Notes: generated by a model from the letters alone, not told the origin. A DNA stretch of 64,000 bases from Mesorhizobium prunaredense (GCF_900156895.1 NZ_FTPD01000001.1:261327-325326), one strand, 5' to 3'; counted from the first letter of the stretch, positions 10,667 to 23,628 are shown. Made by a program: numbers and translations.

Positions 10667-12033
10667 CTGCCCCGCCCATTGTTGCGCCAGACACCGTCGT
10701 CGGCCATCAATTCGCTCAATATGCCCTCGCGCAGGCCGCGGTCGGCGACGCGCAGCCGCTCCGACGGCCACACCGCACGGATCGCTTCCAGGATGGCGCA
10801 GCCGGCCAGCACCAGATCGGCGCGATCGGCGCCGATGCAAGGATTGGCGACGCGCTGCTGAAAATCCCAGCCGACCAGTTTTTCGACCATGCGGTCGACG
10901 CTGTCGCGGTCCATCCACAGCCCGTCGACGCGGCGGCGGTCGTAGCGGTCCAGGTCGAGGTGGACGCCGGCCAGCGTCGTCACCGTGCCCGAGGTGCCGA
11001 GCAGGTGGAATTTCGGGCTGGCGAGCACGTGGCTCAGCCGGTCGCGCCCGTCGAAGGCGTGCAGGCGCACAGCGACATCCTCGACCATAGCGGCAAAGAT
11101 CTCACGGGTGACGGCGCGGCCGCCGAAGCGCTCGGCCAGCGAGACGACGCCGACCGGCAGCGATGTCCAGGAGACGATGTGGTTGGCGAGCCTCGGCGAG
11201 CGGTGGCCGGTGAGATCGATCAGCGCGATTTCCGAGGAGCCGCCGCCGATGTCGAACAGGACGACGCCTTGCGTGTCGCGGTCGACCAGCGAGCCGCAGC
11301 CCGACACCGCCAGCCGCGCCTCGGTCTGGCGGTCGATGATCTCGAGTTTTAACCCCGCCTCGCGCTCGACGCGGTCGAGGAACTCGGCGCCGTTCGCGGC
11401 CGTGCGACAGGCTTCGGTGGCGATCAGCCGGGCCTTCCGGATCTTGCGGTTGCGCAATTTGTCGCCGCAGATCTTCAGCGCCTCGACCGCACGGTCCATC
11501 GCCGGCTGCCCGAGCCGGCCATTGGCGGTGAGGCCCTCGCCCAGCCTGACGATGCGCGAGAAAGCGTCGATGACGCGGAACTGGCCGTGGCGCGTCGGCA
11601 CCGCCACCAGCAGCCGGCAATTGTTGGTCCCGAGATCGAGTGCGGCAAACACCGGCAGTTCCTGCAGCGGCGGGCGGCGAGCGCCCGGCTCCGGCCGGCC
11701 TGGCGCAACCGACGGCAAAGCCGCGACGATCGCCTCGGCCGGGCGGCTGCCTGGAGCGCTGACGGCAGCCGCCGCCACTCCGGGCGCAGCGAGGCGAGCG
11801 TCGTCGCGCGCGAAAACCTTGCGGCCGCGCCGGCGTTTGCGCCGCTTCCTGGTCTTGGCCTTCTGGCCATTCTGATGCTGGGACGCGTCGCCTGCCTGTC
11901 CGTGACCGGACCAAGGCTGCACCGGACGGCGATTCTGCCGGCCGGCGGGTGGGCTTGCCTGGCCCGAAGGCGGCGGCGAAGCCCTGGACACGCCCACTTC
12001 CGGCGCGCCGGCGCCGGTGTCGTGGTCTTCCAC
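10660..12033 (-). CDS. Ppx/GppA family phosphatase (exopolyphosphatase-like)
   Basis: About 457 residues. The ASKHA-fold phosphatase domain starts near residue 128 ([18 protein letters not shown], phosphate loop 1) and continues with [11 protein letters not shown], the second phosphate loop [14 protein letters not shown], and [18 protein letters not shown]. It hydrolyses polyphosphate or pppGpp in related proteins; which one cannot be told. The first ~125 residues are Pro/Arg/Lys-rich and low in complexity ([15 protein letters not shown]), a common extension in rhizobial members, so the true start is uncertain. rlmE follows, as it does in several Rhizobiales. The stop TGA lies inside a family C repeat. 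Confidence 0.88.
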   Translation of the reverse strand: MEDHDTGAGAPEVGVSRASPPPSGQASPPAGRQNRRPVQPWSGHGQAGDASQHQNGQKAKTRKRRKRRRGRKVFARDDARLAAPGVAAAAVSAPGSRPAEAIVAALPSVAPGRPEPGARRPPLQELPVFAALDLGTNNCRLLVAVPTRHGQFRVIDAFSRIVRLGEGLTANGRLGQPAMDRAVEALKICGDKLRNRKIRKARLIATEACRTAANGAEFLDRVEREAGLKLEIIDRQTEARLAVSGCGSLVDRDTQGVVLFDIGGGSSEIALIDLTGHRSPRLANHIVSWTSLPVGVVSLAERFGGRAVTREIFAAMVEDVAVRLHAFDGRDRLSHVLASPKFHLLGTSGTVTTLAGVHLDLDRYDRRRVDGLWMDRDSVDRMVEKLVGWDFQQRVANPCIGADRADLVLAGCAILEAIRAVWPSERLRVADRGLREGILSELMADDGVWRNNGRGRA

Positions 12034-12208
12034 TTCAGTTCCTTCCGGCGCCGCGCGAACCGGAGACCGGACGCAGCAGGCGCTTTCATGTGTTCTAAGT
12101 TGCCACCAGACTAGCAGCGCCGGGCCGGATCACCAAGAGCGCAGGGGTCGAATTTTGTCGGCGGCATTGTCTCGCCGCTCCGCTCGGCCCGATGATGGCG
12201 GGACAGCG

Positions 12209-12378
12209 CCCCCCCTCTGTCCTGCCCTCTTTGCCAAAACTTGGCATCTCCCCCACTTGGGGGGAGATCGGCCGTCACCGCCGCTTTCGCCAATCCCTAC
12301 CGTCGCAGAAACGGGCGGAGCGCCAAAGCTGCCAATCTCCCTCCTTGTGGGGGAGATGTCCGGCAGGACAGAGGGGGG
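12209..12378. repeat. Palindromic mosaic repeat, family A copy 2
   Basis: About 170 bp with ends CCCCCTCTGTCCTGCC and GTCCGGCAGGACAGAGGGG, inner CATCTCCCCCACTTGGGGGG and CTCCTTGTGGGGGAGATG hairpins, and the common core at 12284-12310. It is preceded by GGCGGGACAGCG and followed by GCGCGAAGGATCG, as in the other copies. It sits between two divergent genes. Confidence 0.85.
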
Positions 12379-12550
12379 CGCGAAGGATCGTCAGCCTTTC
12401 CTTCTCCCGCAGCAGCGCGCCTTCGCAGTTGAATAGCCGGCTTCGATAAGGCATTTCTGAAATGGCGGGGATGAAACATTCGAAATCGCGGGTAGTTTTC
12501 CTGACGCGAACCGAAAGGGCAACGGGGCTGCAACGCATGATCGTCACGCC

Positions 12551-13483
12551 ATGAACTGGAGGCGCTATTTCTGGCCGGTCGTCGGCGTTGCGGCGGTCGC
12601 CTTCTCGCTATGGCTGCTGCTGCACGAGCTGCGCGGCATTTCGCTCGACGACGTCTGGGACGGCATCGTCGCCATCCCTGCCCGCGGCTGGGTGCTCGCC
12701 GCGTTGAGCTCGGTCATCGCCTATGCGTCGCTGGCCGGCTACGACCACATCGCGCTCCTGCATATCGGCAAGAAAGTGTCGTGGCTGTTCGTCAGCCTGT
12801 GCTCCTTCACCACGTATGCACTGTCGCACAATATCGGCGGCTCGGTATTTTCAGGCGCGGTGATCCGCTACCGCGCCTATGGAACCAGGGGGCTGACCGG
12901 ACAGGACGTCGGCATTCTGGTGGCGATCTGCTGGATTACATTCGTGCTGTCGACGGTGTGGGTTTCAGGCATCGTTCTGGTGCTCGCGCCGGAGATCGTC
13001 GACCGTTTTTCCGGCACGCCGCATCATCGGCTTTCGCAGGCCGCGGGCCTCGCCATGCTGCTCTTGGTGGCAGCCTATGTCTTCGGCAGCTGGCTGCATC
13101 TCAGGCCACTGAAGATCGGCAGCTTCCAGGTCCATTATCCGGCCTTGCCGATCGTCGCGCGGCAATTGCTGATCGGCCCGATCGAGCTTTTGGCAGCGGC
13201 GGCGATCATCTTCTTCGCCCTGCCCGTATCCGGTAACCCCGGCTATTTCGTCGTGCTCGGCGTCTTCCTGGTGTCGTTCTCGGTCGCCCAGATCTCGCAT
13301 GCGCCGGGCGGGCTCGGCGTGTTCGAGGTCGTCTTTCTCGCCGGACTTTCGCACATGGACCCGGTCGGCGTGCTGGCAGCACTGCTGGTGTTCCGGCTGT
13401 TCTACCTGATCATCCCGCTGGTGATAGCGCTTGGCGTGGTGCTGTATTTTGAGCACTCGCAGCTTGGGCGGGGTGGGAATTGA
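12551..13483 (+). CDS. UPF0104 / lysylphosphatidylglycerol synthase transmembrane-domain protein
   Basis: A 310-residue polytopic membrane protein with about eight helices, matching the flippase-like half of MprF and the YbhN/UPF0104 family. Family blocks seen: SSVIAYASLAGYDHIALLHI, FTTYALSHNIGGSVFSGAVIRYRAYG (about residues 90-115) and SHAPGGLGVFEVVFLAGL (about 254-271). No soluble aminoacyl-transferase domain follows, so lipid lysylation by this gene alone is unlikely; lipid translocation or an accessory role is more probable. The start MNWRRYFWPVVG is the only ATG before helix 1. Confidence 0.83.
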   Translation: MNWRRYFWPVVGVAAVAFSLWLLLHELRGISLDDVWDGIVAIPARGWVLAALSSVIAYASLAGYDHIALLHIGKKVSWLFVSLCSFTTYALSHNIGGSVFSGAVIRYRAYGTRGLTGQDVGILVAICWITFVLSTVWVSGIVLVLAPEIVDRFSGTPHHRLSQAAGLAMLLLVAAYVFGSWLHLRPLKIGSFQVHYPALPIVARQLLIGPIELLAAAAIIFFALPVSGNPGYFVVLGVFLVSFSVAQISHAPGGLGVFEVVFLAGLSHMDPVGVLAALLVFRLFYLIIPLVIALGVVLYFEHSQLGRGGN

Positions 13484-13581
13484 AATGCCTTCGGCAGGCT
13501 TGACTATTTTCCGGCGGCGGCTACAAGGCACGCGCGGCGACATTGTCGCCCTGCCGCGTGGTTTTCAACAGCCGCGCCTGC

Positions 13582-13655
13582 TGGGGAATAGGTTAACGGT
13601 AGACCCACGGACTCTGACTCCGTTAGTCCTGGTTCGAATCCAGGTTCCCCAGCCA
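13582..13655 (+). tRNA. tRNA-Gln (anticodon CTG)
   Basis: A 74-nt cloverleaf. The acceptor arms are TGGGGAA and TTCCCCA, the D arm GGTTAACGGTAGACC, and the anticodon arm ACGGA-CTCTGAC-TCCGT gives anticodon CTG. The T arm is CCTGG-TTCGAAT-CCAGG, and discriminator G and the encoded CCA follow. It reads CAG codons. Confidence 0.96.
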
Positions 13656-14040
13656 CTAATTTCATCGATTAAATCAGGCACTTAGCAGAGCGCGCGCGAC
13701 GGGAGCGTGTTGCATGGATTTTCCTATCCTGTAGCACGTGAAGACGAACTTCAGCGTTGTCCGCGCGGCTTGCCTATAAGTTCTAATTGCTGCCCACTGC
13801 AGCGCGATTAGGTCCTGTACCGCCTGCGTAAGCGACCCGTTTTTTGCCTTGCCGTAAGCGTTCGGCCCAGTGTCGGCGTATAGATCTGCCCGAGTGGGAT
13901 TGTCATTATATTAGCCTGAGCGCATATTGATGATGCAGAGACCCTCCTCGTGGCTCTGTAATTAGTGAAAAGAGAAATAATTCTCGTGTTGTTCAAATAC
14001 TTTTAGCCTCACGAAACAATAAGATTTGGAGGAATGCCCC
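13656..14040. other. Intergenic stretch without recognised gene, AT-richer
   Basis: 385 bp between tRNA-Gln and the GYD gene. The last ~150 bp are clearly more AT-rich than the surroundings (for example AGTGAAAAGAGAAATAATTC) and probably hold the promoter of the GYD gene. On the minus strand one frame stays open for about 78 codons (ending near 13680) but has no plausible start and resembles nothing I recognise. Confidence 0.5.
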
Positions 14041-14355
14041 ATGAAAGTGACTGTATTGGCAAACTACGCACCCCATGCTGCTAAAGGATTGATGCAGGGC
14101 TCAGACCGGGAAGCTGCCATCAAGGCGCTTTTTGAAAGCGTCGGCGGCAAAGTGGCCAGCATGATGTTTACTCGCGGCATCTATGACATCGTCATCAACG
14201 GTGAGGTTCCGGACCAATCTGCTGGGATGGGCCTAACCCTAGCAGTGCGGGCAAGCGGCTCGGTGAACGACCTCGTCGTTCTTGAAGAACTTGATATGAA
14301 AGCCGTGCTCGCGGCCGCCAACAAGGCTGCCGGCGCTTACACGCCCGCCGGGTGA
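14041..14355 (+). CDS. GYD domain-containing protein
   Basis: A 104-residue cytoplasmic protein of the GYD family, named for a conserved Gly-Tyr-Asp (here RGIYDIVINGE, about residues 41-51). It is a small ferredoxin-like alpha/beta fold with no assigned reaction. A strong GGAGG ribosome site (TTTGGAGGAATGCCCC) fixes the start at 14041. The gene is isolated between tRNA-Gln and the metH relic, with an AT-rich leader, so it is probably transcribed alone. A 10-bp stem-loop follows the stop. Confidence 0.85.
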   Translation: MKVTVLANYAPHAAKGLMQGSDREAAIKALFESVGGKVASMMFTRGIYDIVINGEVPDQSAGMGLTLAVRASGSVNDLVVLEELDMKAVLAAANKAAGAYTPAG

Positions 14356-14375
14356 TTTGGCACCATTAAACACAT

Positions 14376-14409
14376 GGCAGCACGGTTTCATTTGATACGC
14401 CGTGCTGCC
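14376..14409 (+). terminator. Stem-loop after the GYD gene, possible terminator
   Basis: A perfect 10-bp stem, GGCAGCACGG / CCGTGCTGCC, with a 14-nt loop starts 21 bp after the GYD stop codon. The downstream tail (TTCCGTGCC) is not T-rich, so it is not a classical intrinsic terminator. It may block 3' exonucleases instead. Confidence 0.45.
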
Positions 14410-14568
14410 TTCCGTGCCCCCCTATTTGGCCATCTTCCTATAAGTCGAACAGGTCATCCCTCACGGAGGTCGACCAAGTCGGGACGGTTGTTTCTCGGTT
14501 GCCGACATCGCGACCGATCTTCCACATCGTCATCAACTCTTCCGGAAACGGCTGCATGACGCGCGGGC

Positions 14569-14955
14569 TTACGCGGCTGCCTTAAGCCCCTGCGCCGGCA
14601 CATAGTTGAGTACCGGCCCGAGCCAGCGCTCGACCTCGGCTAGCGGCATGGCCTTGCGGCGCGTATATTCCTCGACCTGGTCGCGCTCGACATTGGCCAC
14701 GCCGAAATAATAGCTTTCGGGATGCGACAGGTAGATGCCGGACACGGAGGAGCCCGGCCACATCGCAAAGCTTTCAGTCAGGCTGACGCCGGCGTTGCGC
14801 TCGCCGTCGAGCAGGCGGAACAGCGTCGCCTTCTCGGTGTGATCGGGCTGCGTCGATAGCCGGCGCCGGGCCGATGCCGAGATAGGGATCGCCGATCAAC
14901 TCGTCCAGGGCCCGGGTCTCATCGGGTGCATAGGCCCCCAGAACTCCTCTGCCGT
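14569..14955 (-). pseudogene. 3' fragment of a methionine synthase gene (metH relic)
   Basis: The minus strand encodes the last ~125 residues of a MetH activation domain, closely similar to the intact metH 5 kb away ([21 protein letters not shown], then [33 protein letters not shown]). Reading shifts frame near 14865: after GIGPAP the frame breaks within the SAM-binding stretch, where the intact gene has [16 protein letters not shown] one-base loss in a G run explains this. Similarity ends abruptly near 14955 and nothing of the first ~1140 residues remains. The C-terminal residues (PAQGLKAAA) differ from intact MetH, so it is an old or foreign copy. It is almost certainly non-functional. Confidence 0.9.
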
Positions 14956-15022
14956 GATCGGCCAATCTCCAAATCCTAAGACTCAAAGCGTAGCGCTATT
15001 CTATGACGTGAGGCGTATGCGC

Positions 15023-17707
15023 CTATACTCTACCCAACCGGAGCGGTTCATCCAAAATCCGTTTCGTGCGCAGACGCCGAGATCGAACAAAGGCCTTTAG
15101 TCCGTCGGCATCCAACGCCTGCCCGAAGGCATAACCCTGCAGTATGTCGCAGCCCAAGCTCTTGAGTGTCTGTGCGTGCTCCATCGTCTCGACACCCTCC
15201 GCTACGACCTCGATACCCAGGGATTTGCCGATTTCAATGATCGACGAGACGACCTGCCTTCGTTGCGGCGACTTGACAATTGGAATGACCAGTTGGCGAT
15301 CTATCTTCAACCGGCGAGGCTGCAGCTTGAGCAAGCTGACTATAGAGGCGTAGCCCGTGCCAAAATCGTCTATTTCGATGTCAATGCCGAGTTCCTTTAT
15401 CTGCTCAAGATTCCAGGTAACAAAATCATCATTTTCGTCGAGGAAAATTGACTCGACGAGCTCGAATGCAACCGTTCCCTTCTTGATATTTAGCTTCCTA
15501 AGATTCTTTATGAGTTCCTCATCCTGAAGGCGGCGTGCCGAAACGTTGACTGACACCCGCGGAATGTGAAGATTCGCAGCAGACCACCCTTCGAGATCCA
15601 AAAGCGATTGCTCTAATATGTTTCGATCGATGATCGAGACGACATTCAATTCTTCCGCAATCCTTAGGAAGACGTCGGGCGCCAAAATGCCCTTCTCCGG
15701 ATGTCGCCATCGCGCCAGCGCCTCAACCCCAACAATTTCAAGCGTTTTTGCGTCAAATTGCGGCTGGTAGAAGGGAATGAACTCGTTGCGCTCAAGGCCG
15801 CCGAGAATTTCGTCGGCAATCCGTTTTGTGTCGACGATCTCGCTTTGCATCGCCTCGGTGAAGAACTCGTATCGATTGCGCCCACGACTCTTTGCTCGGT
15901 AAAGCGCGATGTCAGCGTTGACCAGCAGGTGTTTGGCTTCGACATCTTTTCCGTTATCGACTGCAATTCCCACGCTCACGCCAAAACGGCATCGATGGCC
16001 CTGATAGTAGACCGGTTCTCGCATCTGGCAGATGACGCGGTCAGCGAGCAGCGCCAGTTGCTTGATATCGTCATGCACTACGCACAGGACGATGAATTCG
16101 TCTCCTCCGATCCGAGCGACGAATCCCTCACCATCGACCTTGGATCGGAGGACGGTTGAGGCGTGAACAAGCATTGCGTCGCCTGCGGCGTGGCCAAGCG
16201 TATCGTTGATGTGCTTGAACCGATCCAGATCAATGTGAAGCAGTGCCGCATACCCGCCGGTCCGCCTGGCGTTTGCCGCGTAATCTTCCAGCACCTGGTC
16301 GAGGTAACGCCGGTTGGGCAAACCGGTCAGCGAATCGTGGAGCGCTATGTGCTCTATGCGCGCCTTGGCCGACTCGAGTTCTGCATTTTTCGACTCGGAA
16401 AGCTGTTTTGCGCGAATCAGGTCCTTGTTTAGCAGGACATCGGCTGTCACATCCCATTCGGCGCCAATCATTTTTGGGGTGTCGTTTGCGGCCCGGTAAA
16501 TTATCGCCTTGGATCGGACATGGCGAATCTCGCCATCCGGCCGAATAATCCGGTATTCCGACAAATATGGCCCGCCGCCGGCCGTCGCGCGGTCGAAATC
16601 GGCGTTGGCGCCGGCCAAATCATCCGGGTGGATTGCTCCCGCCCAGTCCAGGTAGCCGCGGCGCTCCCCAGCTGGTTTGCCGTATATTTCATTGACGCGG
16701 TCGTCCCAGGTAAGTTCGTTGATCGCGAGATCGTGTTCCCAAACGCCGATAGCCGACGCTTCCAGAGCGAGTTCCAGGCGTCTCGACAATCGACTCAGTT
16801 CCGCATAGTTGCGCTGTCTCTCGCCAATCAGGCGACCGGTAACCAGGAATGGGATCACAACCAACGCCCCGGCCACCGCCATGATGGCGCGCAAGAACCA
16901 CGCGTTGTCGGGCGTCGAAGGCCAGCCGTTTTTGGGAATGGCTGCGATCCGCCACGAACCGGACGGGAGCAGAACGTCGGCTGTCACCGGATTGCTTTTG
17001 GCGACGCGCTCATTGCCGAAGAATTGCTCTCCGCCTGGACCGAGAGCGTCCTTACCGATCAGCGCTACGTCAATCCCGAGATCATCGTCAAGCAGGCCGC
17101 TCGCCTTATAAAGGCGCTGAACGTCGACAACGGCCGAAATGATGCCCCAGAACCTTTCGGTGTTGCCCGCACTGCGTACAAAGACCGGAATACGGCCGAC
17201 GAAGCCCTGCCCTCCCTGCCTCAAGTCGACGGGACCGGCAAGAACTAGCTCGCGCTCGTCTCGCGCCCTTAGCGCGGCCACACGCTGCCGCTCGTCCTTG
17301 CGGTAATCGAGGCCTATCGCCTTGTCGTTGCCCTCGATCGGGTACATCAGAGAAATGACCAGATCGGGCGCGCCGGCAATATTCTTCAATTGCGAGGCCC
17401 TGCCAAACAGGTTGCTCGCCAGCGAGGCGAAGCGTTGCTGTCCCATATAGGGCTCAGTCACGACTGCCGCGACCAGTCCCTGCACCAGATGAAGGTTTCC
17501 GTTGATGTTGCCTTCAAGCTTGGCACGGATAACATTGACCTTGGCCAGGACATCCGCTCGGGCGGCTTGATCCGAGACGACTTTGTTCTGGTGGTCCGCG
17601 AACGCTGCACCAACGGCAATAACGATCACCGCCATTGCCGCCGGGATATTTGCCGACGAAAAAACGGCCTTCTTGATACCGCCGAACCTAGCGCGGAAAA
17701 GAGCCAA
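15023..17707 (-). CDS. Membrane sensor with PAS, GGDEF and EAL domains (c-di-GMP turnover)
   Basis: An 894-residue protein. An N-terminal helix (about residues 20-37) and a second (about 268-292, FLRAIMAVAGALVVIPFLV) bracket a CHASE-like periplasmic sensor. A PAS domain with PAC end follows (ASAIGVWEHDL to IGAEWDVTADV, about 313-425). Next come GGDEF (HDSLTGLPNRRYLDQVL, RIGGDEFIVL) and EAL (VEALARWRHPEKG, EIDDFGTGYASI, LKIDRQLV, VAEGVET). Both catalytic signatures are intact, so it could make and break c-di-GMP. The RxxD inhibitory site before GGDEF is missing, so product feedback is unlikely. Codon use is AT-richer than in the flanks. It lies between the metH relic and a methyltransferase gene. 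Confidence 0.92.
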   Translation of the reverse strand: MALFRARFGGIKKAVFSSANIPAAMAVIVIAVGAAFADHQNKVVSDQAARADVLAKVNVIRAKLEGNINGNLHLVQGLVAAVVTEPYMGQQRFASLASNLFGRASQLKNIAGAPDLVISLMYPIEGNDKAIGLDYRKDERQRVAALRARDERELVLAGPVDLRQGGQGFVGRIPVFVRSAGNTERFWGIISAVVDVQRLYKASGLLDDDLGIDVALIGKDALGPGGEQFFGNERVAKSNPVTADVLLPSGSWRIAAIPKNGWPSTPDNAWFLRAIMAVAGALVVIPFLVTGRLIGERQRNYAELSRLSRRLELALEASAIGVWEHDLAINELTWDDRVNEIYGKPAGERRGYLDWAGAIHPDDLAGANADFDRATAGGGPYLSEYRIIRPDGEIRHVRSKAIIYRAANDTPKMIGAEWDVTADVLLNKDLIRAKQLSESKNAELESAKARIEHIALHDSLTGLPNRRYLDQVLEDYAANARRTGGYAALLHIDLDRFKHINDTLGHAAGDAMLVHASTVLRSKVDGEGFVARIGGDEFIVLCVVHDDIKQLALLADRVICQMREPVYYQGHRCRFGVSVGIAVDNGKDVEAKHLLVNADIALYRAKSRGRNRYEFFTEAMQSEIVDTKRIADEILGGLERNEFIPFYQPQFDAKTLEIVGVEALARWRHPEKGILAPDVFLRIAEELNVVSIIDRNILEQSLLDLEGWSAANLHIPRVSVNVSARRLQDEELIKNLRKLNIKKGTVAFELVESIFLDENDDFVTWNLEQIKELGIDIEIDDFGTGYASIVSLLKLQPRRLKIDRQLVIPIVKSPQRRQVVSSIIEIGKSLGIEVVAEGVETMEHAQTLKSLGCDILQGYAFGQALDADGLKAFVRSRRLRTKRILDEPLRLGRV

Positions 17708-17871
17708 TAGGCGATTCCTCAGATGCTATTCAGGTTCTGGGCCAACCCGACCAAGGTATATTAGCTATCAATGTTTAATTTTGACCTTCACGGGTCCTAA
17801 AATTTTTGCACCTTCCAACCGCCTGAGGTGGCCGGAGTGGCTGACACGGACCTGCGGCTCCGGCTGACGAT

Positions 17872-18003
17872 TTAAAGCGCGTCGCGGCTGAATGGAATCA
17901 TGCGACGCGCTTTAAGTTTTTGTCTTTATGCATGTCGTTATCGCAAACCGCTGCGCACCCTCGGGTCACGCCCCGAGGGCACGCTTTTGCGCGACATGCA
18001 TTA
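17872..18003. repeat. Compound palindromic repeat, family F
   Basis: Two dyads in series. First, TTAAAGCGCGTCGC...GCGACGCGCTTTAA at 17872-17915. Second, TGCATGTCGTTATCGC...GCGCGACATGCA at 17929-18000. The second has an extra perfect hairpin inside it, CCCTCGGG-TCACGC-CCCGAGGG at 17958-17979. The block ends at the stop codon of the methyltransferase gene. I know this element as frequent in Mesorhizobium-type genomes. Confidence 0.75.
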
Positions 18004-18867
18004 GTGGCCCTCAATTGCCTTGGCGGTAACCAGGTAGGGTATCTTGCCGACGCTACGCTTCGTCGCGCCAATGGAATAGGCCATTGGAATCTTGGGAGAG
18101 TTCTCTGGCAAGCCGTACATATCCTTGCCGGCCCTCACGGCAAATGAAAAGTGCTGCCACGAAACCGTGTCATGCTCATTGAGAAAATCCAGCGTCAGCC
18201 CAGCTGAAATCAGCGCGTTCACCACGTCGCTGACCGGATGAATCCACTCATAGTAGCGCGGATGTTTCAAGATGCGGTCGTCGCCGGTATAGGTGAGTTC
18301 CTCGTTCCATGCGAGTGGTCGGGCTATTGGCGTTCGCCAGTCATGCTTGAACTCCAGCGCCGCAGCCTTGCGGTCACACTGGAACATCAACGGATGGCCC
18401 TCGGCGAGATAGAGCCGGCCGCCGGGCCGCAGGAGATCGGCAACCACCCGCGCCCAGCGGAACACGTCGTCAAGCCAGTTTACCGAACCCCAGGTAACGT
18501 AAGCGATGTCAAAGGTCCGGCCAAGCGCTTCGACTGCCTCGAACAGTGGCGCCTCCACGAAGCGCACGTCAGTGCCTGCCTTTGCAGCGAAGTCCCGCGC
18601 CGCTGCGATCGCCGTCGGTGAAAAGTCGAGGCCGGTCACGCTGCCCGCGCCCAGATTCTTCAAGCTGATTGTGTCGAGCCCGATATGGCATTGCAAATGG
18701 ACGATATCCTTGCCGACAATGTCACCGACCTCGCGCGTTTCCAGCTCATAGAGATTGGATCCGCCAGCCAACACATTTTCTATGTGGTAGCTGCCCGTCG
18801 TGTCGGTCGAATGCAGCTCGGCCCGATCATCCCAATTAAGGCGGTTCGCCCCCAGAAACGGTTCCAA
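18001..18867 (-). CDS. Class I SAM-dependent methyltransferase
   Basis: A 288-residue cytoplasmic methyltransferase. The SAM-binding motif I is IVHLQCHIGLDTISLKNLGAGSVTGLDFS (about residues 55-82). Motif II-like acidic residues (VRFVEAPL) and the post-motif FDIAYVTWGSVNWLDDVFRWARVVADLLRPGGRLYLAEGHP (about 120-160) follow. The substrate is not predictable; similar proteins are annotated only as UbiG-like. The ATG at 18867 gives the typical family start. The stop abuts a palindromic repeat. It lies in the segment bracketed by metH sequences. Confidence 0.85.
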   Translation of the reverse strand: MEPFLGANRLNWDDRAELHSTDTTGSYHIENVLAGGSNLYELETREVGDIVGKDIVHLQCHIGLDTISLKNLGAGSVTGLDFSPTAIAAARDFAAKAGTDVRFVEAPLFEAVEALGRTFDIAYVTWGSVNWLDDVFRWARVVADLLRPGGRLYLAEGHPLMFQCDRKAAALEFKHDWRTPIARPLAWNEELTYTGDDRILKHPRYYEWIHPVSDVVNALISAGLTLDFLNEHDTVSWQHFSFAVRAGKDMYGLPENSPKIPMAYSIGATKRSVGKIPYLVTAKAIEGH

Positions 18868-19153
18868 ATTGCCCCCCAGTCCCCAAGACTAATATATGGT
18901 AAACAGAACGTTAATATACCTTGCAGCTAAAGTGTCGCGCGTCAATCCGAGGCGGTACGGCGCACCACCGGGGCTGAACCGAAACCGCGTGTGCGCAGGG
19001 TGCTGCGATTCGACCCACCTTTGCCCTTTATGCAAGCCTCGCGCTTCACCGGCCCCGATCGATCGGGTCAGCGATTTCGGCGCAGCCTCTTGGCGAGGTC
19101 GGTCGACGGGCAGCGCCGGAAGAAATTTGTTGTCGTGCGAAACGTCCGCGCAG

Positions 19154-19591
19154 CTACGACTGAAACTCCGGCTGTGCCTGCATTGTCCGGAGATCGATCG
19201 GCATGGATATGTGTTCGTGCGTGATCATCCAGCGGTCGCTCATCTTCCGCAAACCCGACGTCACACGCACCCAATAGTCGGCCTTCTCCCCGTTGGTTCT
19301 TTTGCTTCTGACGTGGCACAGACTATGGCAGAACGCCACGTCGTCTCTGACTGTGACGAGCAGCTCGTGCACTTCATAATCGATCGGACCGTCAACCGTG
19401 GCAAACCACGCCTCGAAATTCTTTCGATAGGCACCGGCGCTCTCGATCCGCAGCGGCGGCCTGATGTCGAATACGACAGTAGCCGCGGCATAGTGTGCCA
19501 TCAGGGCTTCTATGTTCTTGGACCGCAATGCCTGCACCAGGTCATCCAGGCCTTTGCGGATTTCCGTTTCTTCTGCAGTCGGGGTCTGCAT
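19154..19591 (-). CDS. SnoaL-like / nuclear transport factor 2 family protein
   Basis: A 145-residue protein of the cone-shaped NTF2-like fold. An N-terminal helix pair (EEIRKGLDDLVQALRSKNIEALMAHYAAATVVFDI) is followed by strands ending WMITHEHISMPID. This pattern is close to the DUF4440/YybH type of ketosteroid-isomerase-related proteins. The ligand or reaction is unknown. The ATG at 19591 was chosen because AAGGAGA stands 7 bases upstream; the longer frame would overlap metH. The gene starts about 100 bp after metH on the same strand and could be read from its promoter. Confidence 0.8.
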   Translation of the reverse strand: MQTPTAEETEIRKGLDDLVQALRSKNIEALMAHYAAATVVFDIRPPLRIESAGAYRKNFEAWFATVDGPIDYEVHELLVTVRDDVAFCHSLCHVRSKRTNGEKADYWVRVTSGLRKMSDRWMITHEHISMPIDLRTMQAQPEFQS

Positions 19592-19691
19592 AGGGCTCTC
19601 CTTCATTGCATGAGGCATTATCCCCGAGCGGCCGTTGCTCTCGAAGCGATGCATCTGGTCATCGGCCGCGATGGCCAGGAAAGCTGCTGGC

Positions 19692-23501
<3,810 letters not shown>

Positions 23502-23535
23502 ATTTCGTCCTCAGGGCGACGGTCGCGCTTAAGCG

Positions 23536-23555
23536 ACATAAAGACATCTTTATGT
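23536..23555. promoter_or_regulatory. Candidate operator upstream of metH
   Basis: ACATAAAGACATCTTTATGT: two perfect 9-bp arms around a CA centre, 35 bp upstream of the metH ATG. From memory, this shape (ATAAAGA...TCTTTAT) resembles sites of ArsR-type regulators of the SAM/SAH cycle in alphaproteobacteria, so repression by such a protein is a reasonable inference. No regulator gene is adjacent. Confidence 0.6.
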
Positions 23556-23628
23556 GAGTATACGCCGTTTGCTTACTGCTGTCACCCCCGCCGCGGGGAA
23601 TGCCTAGGGCAATGGCTCGACGTTTGCG

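Noticed and set aside
13582..13655. tRNA-Gln as a proven attachment site
   Set aside because: No second copy of the tRNA 3' end and no integrase gene were seen in the window, so only a possible border is reported.
23502..23628. A cobalamin or SAM riboswitch upstream of metH
   Set aside because: No B12-box-like or SAM-II-like conserved blocks were found in the leader; only the palindrome stands out.
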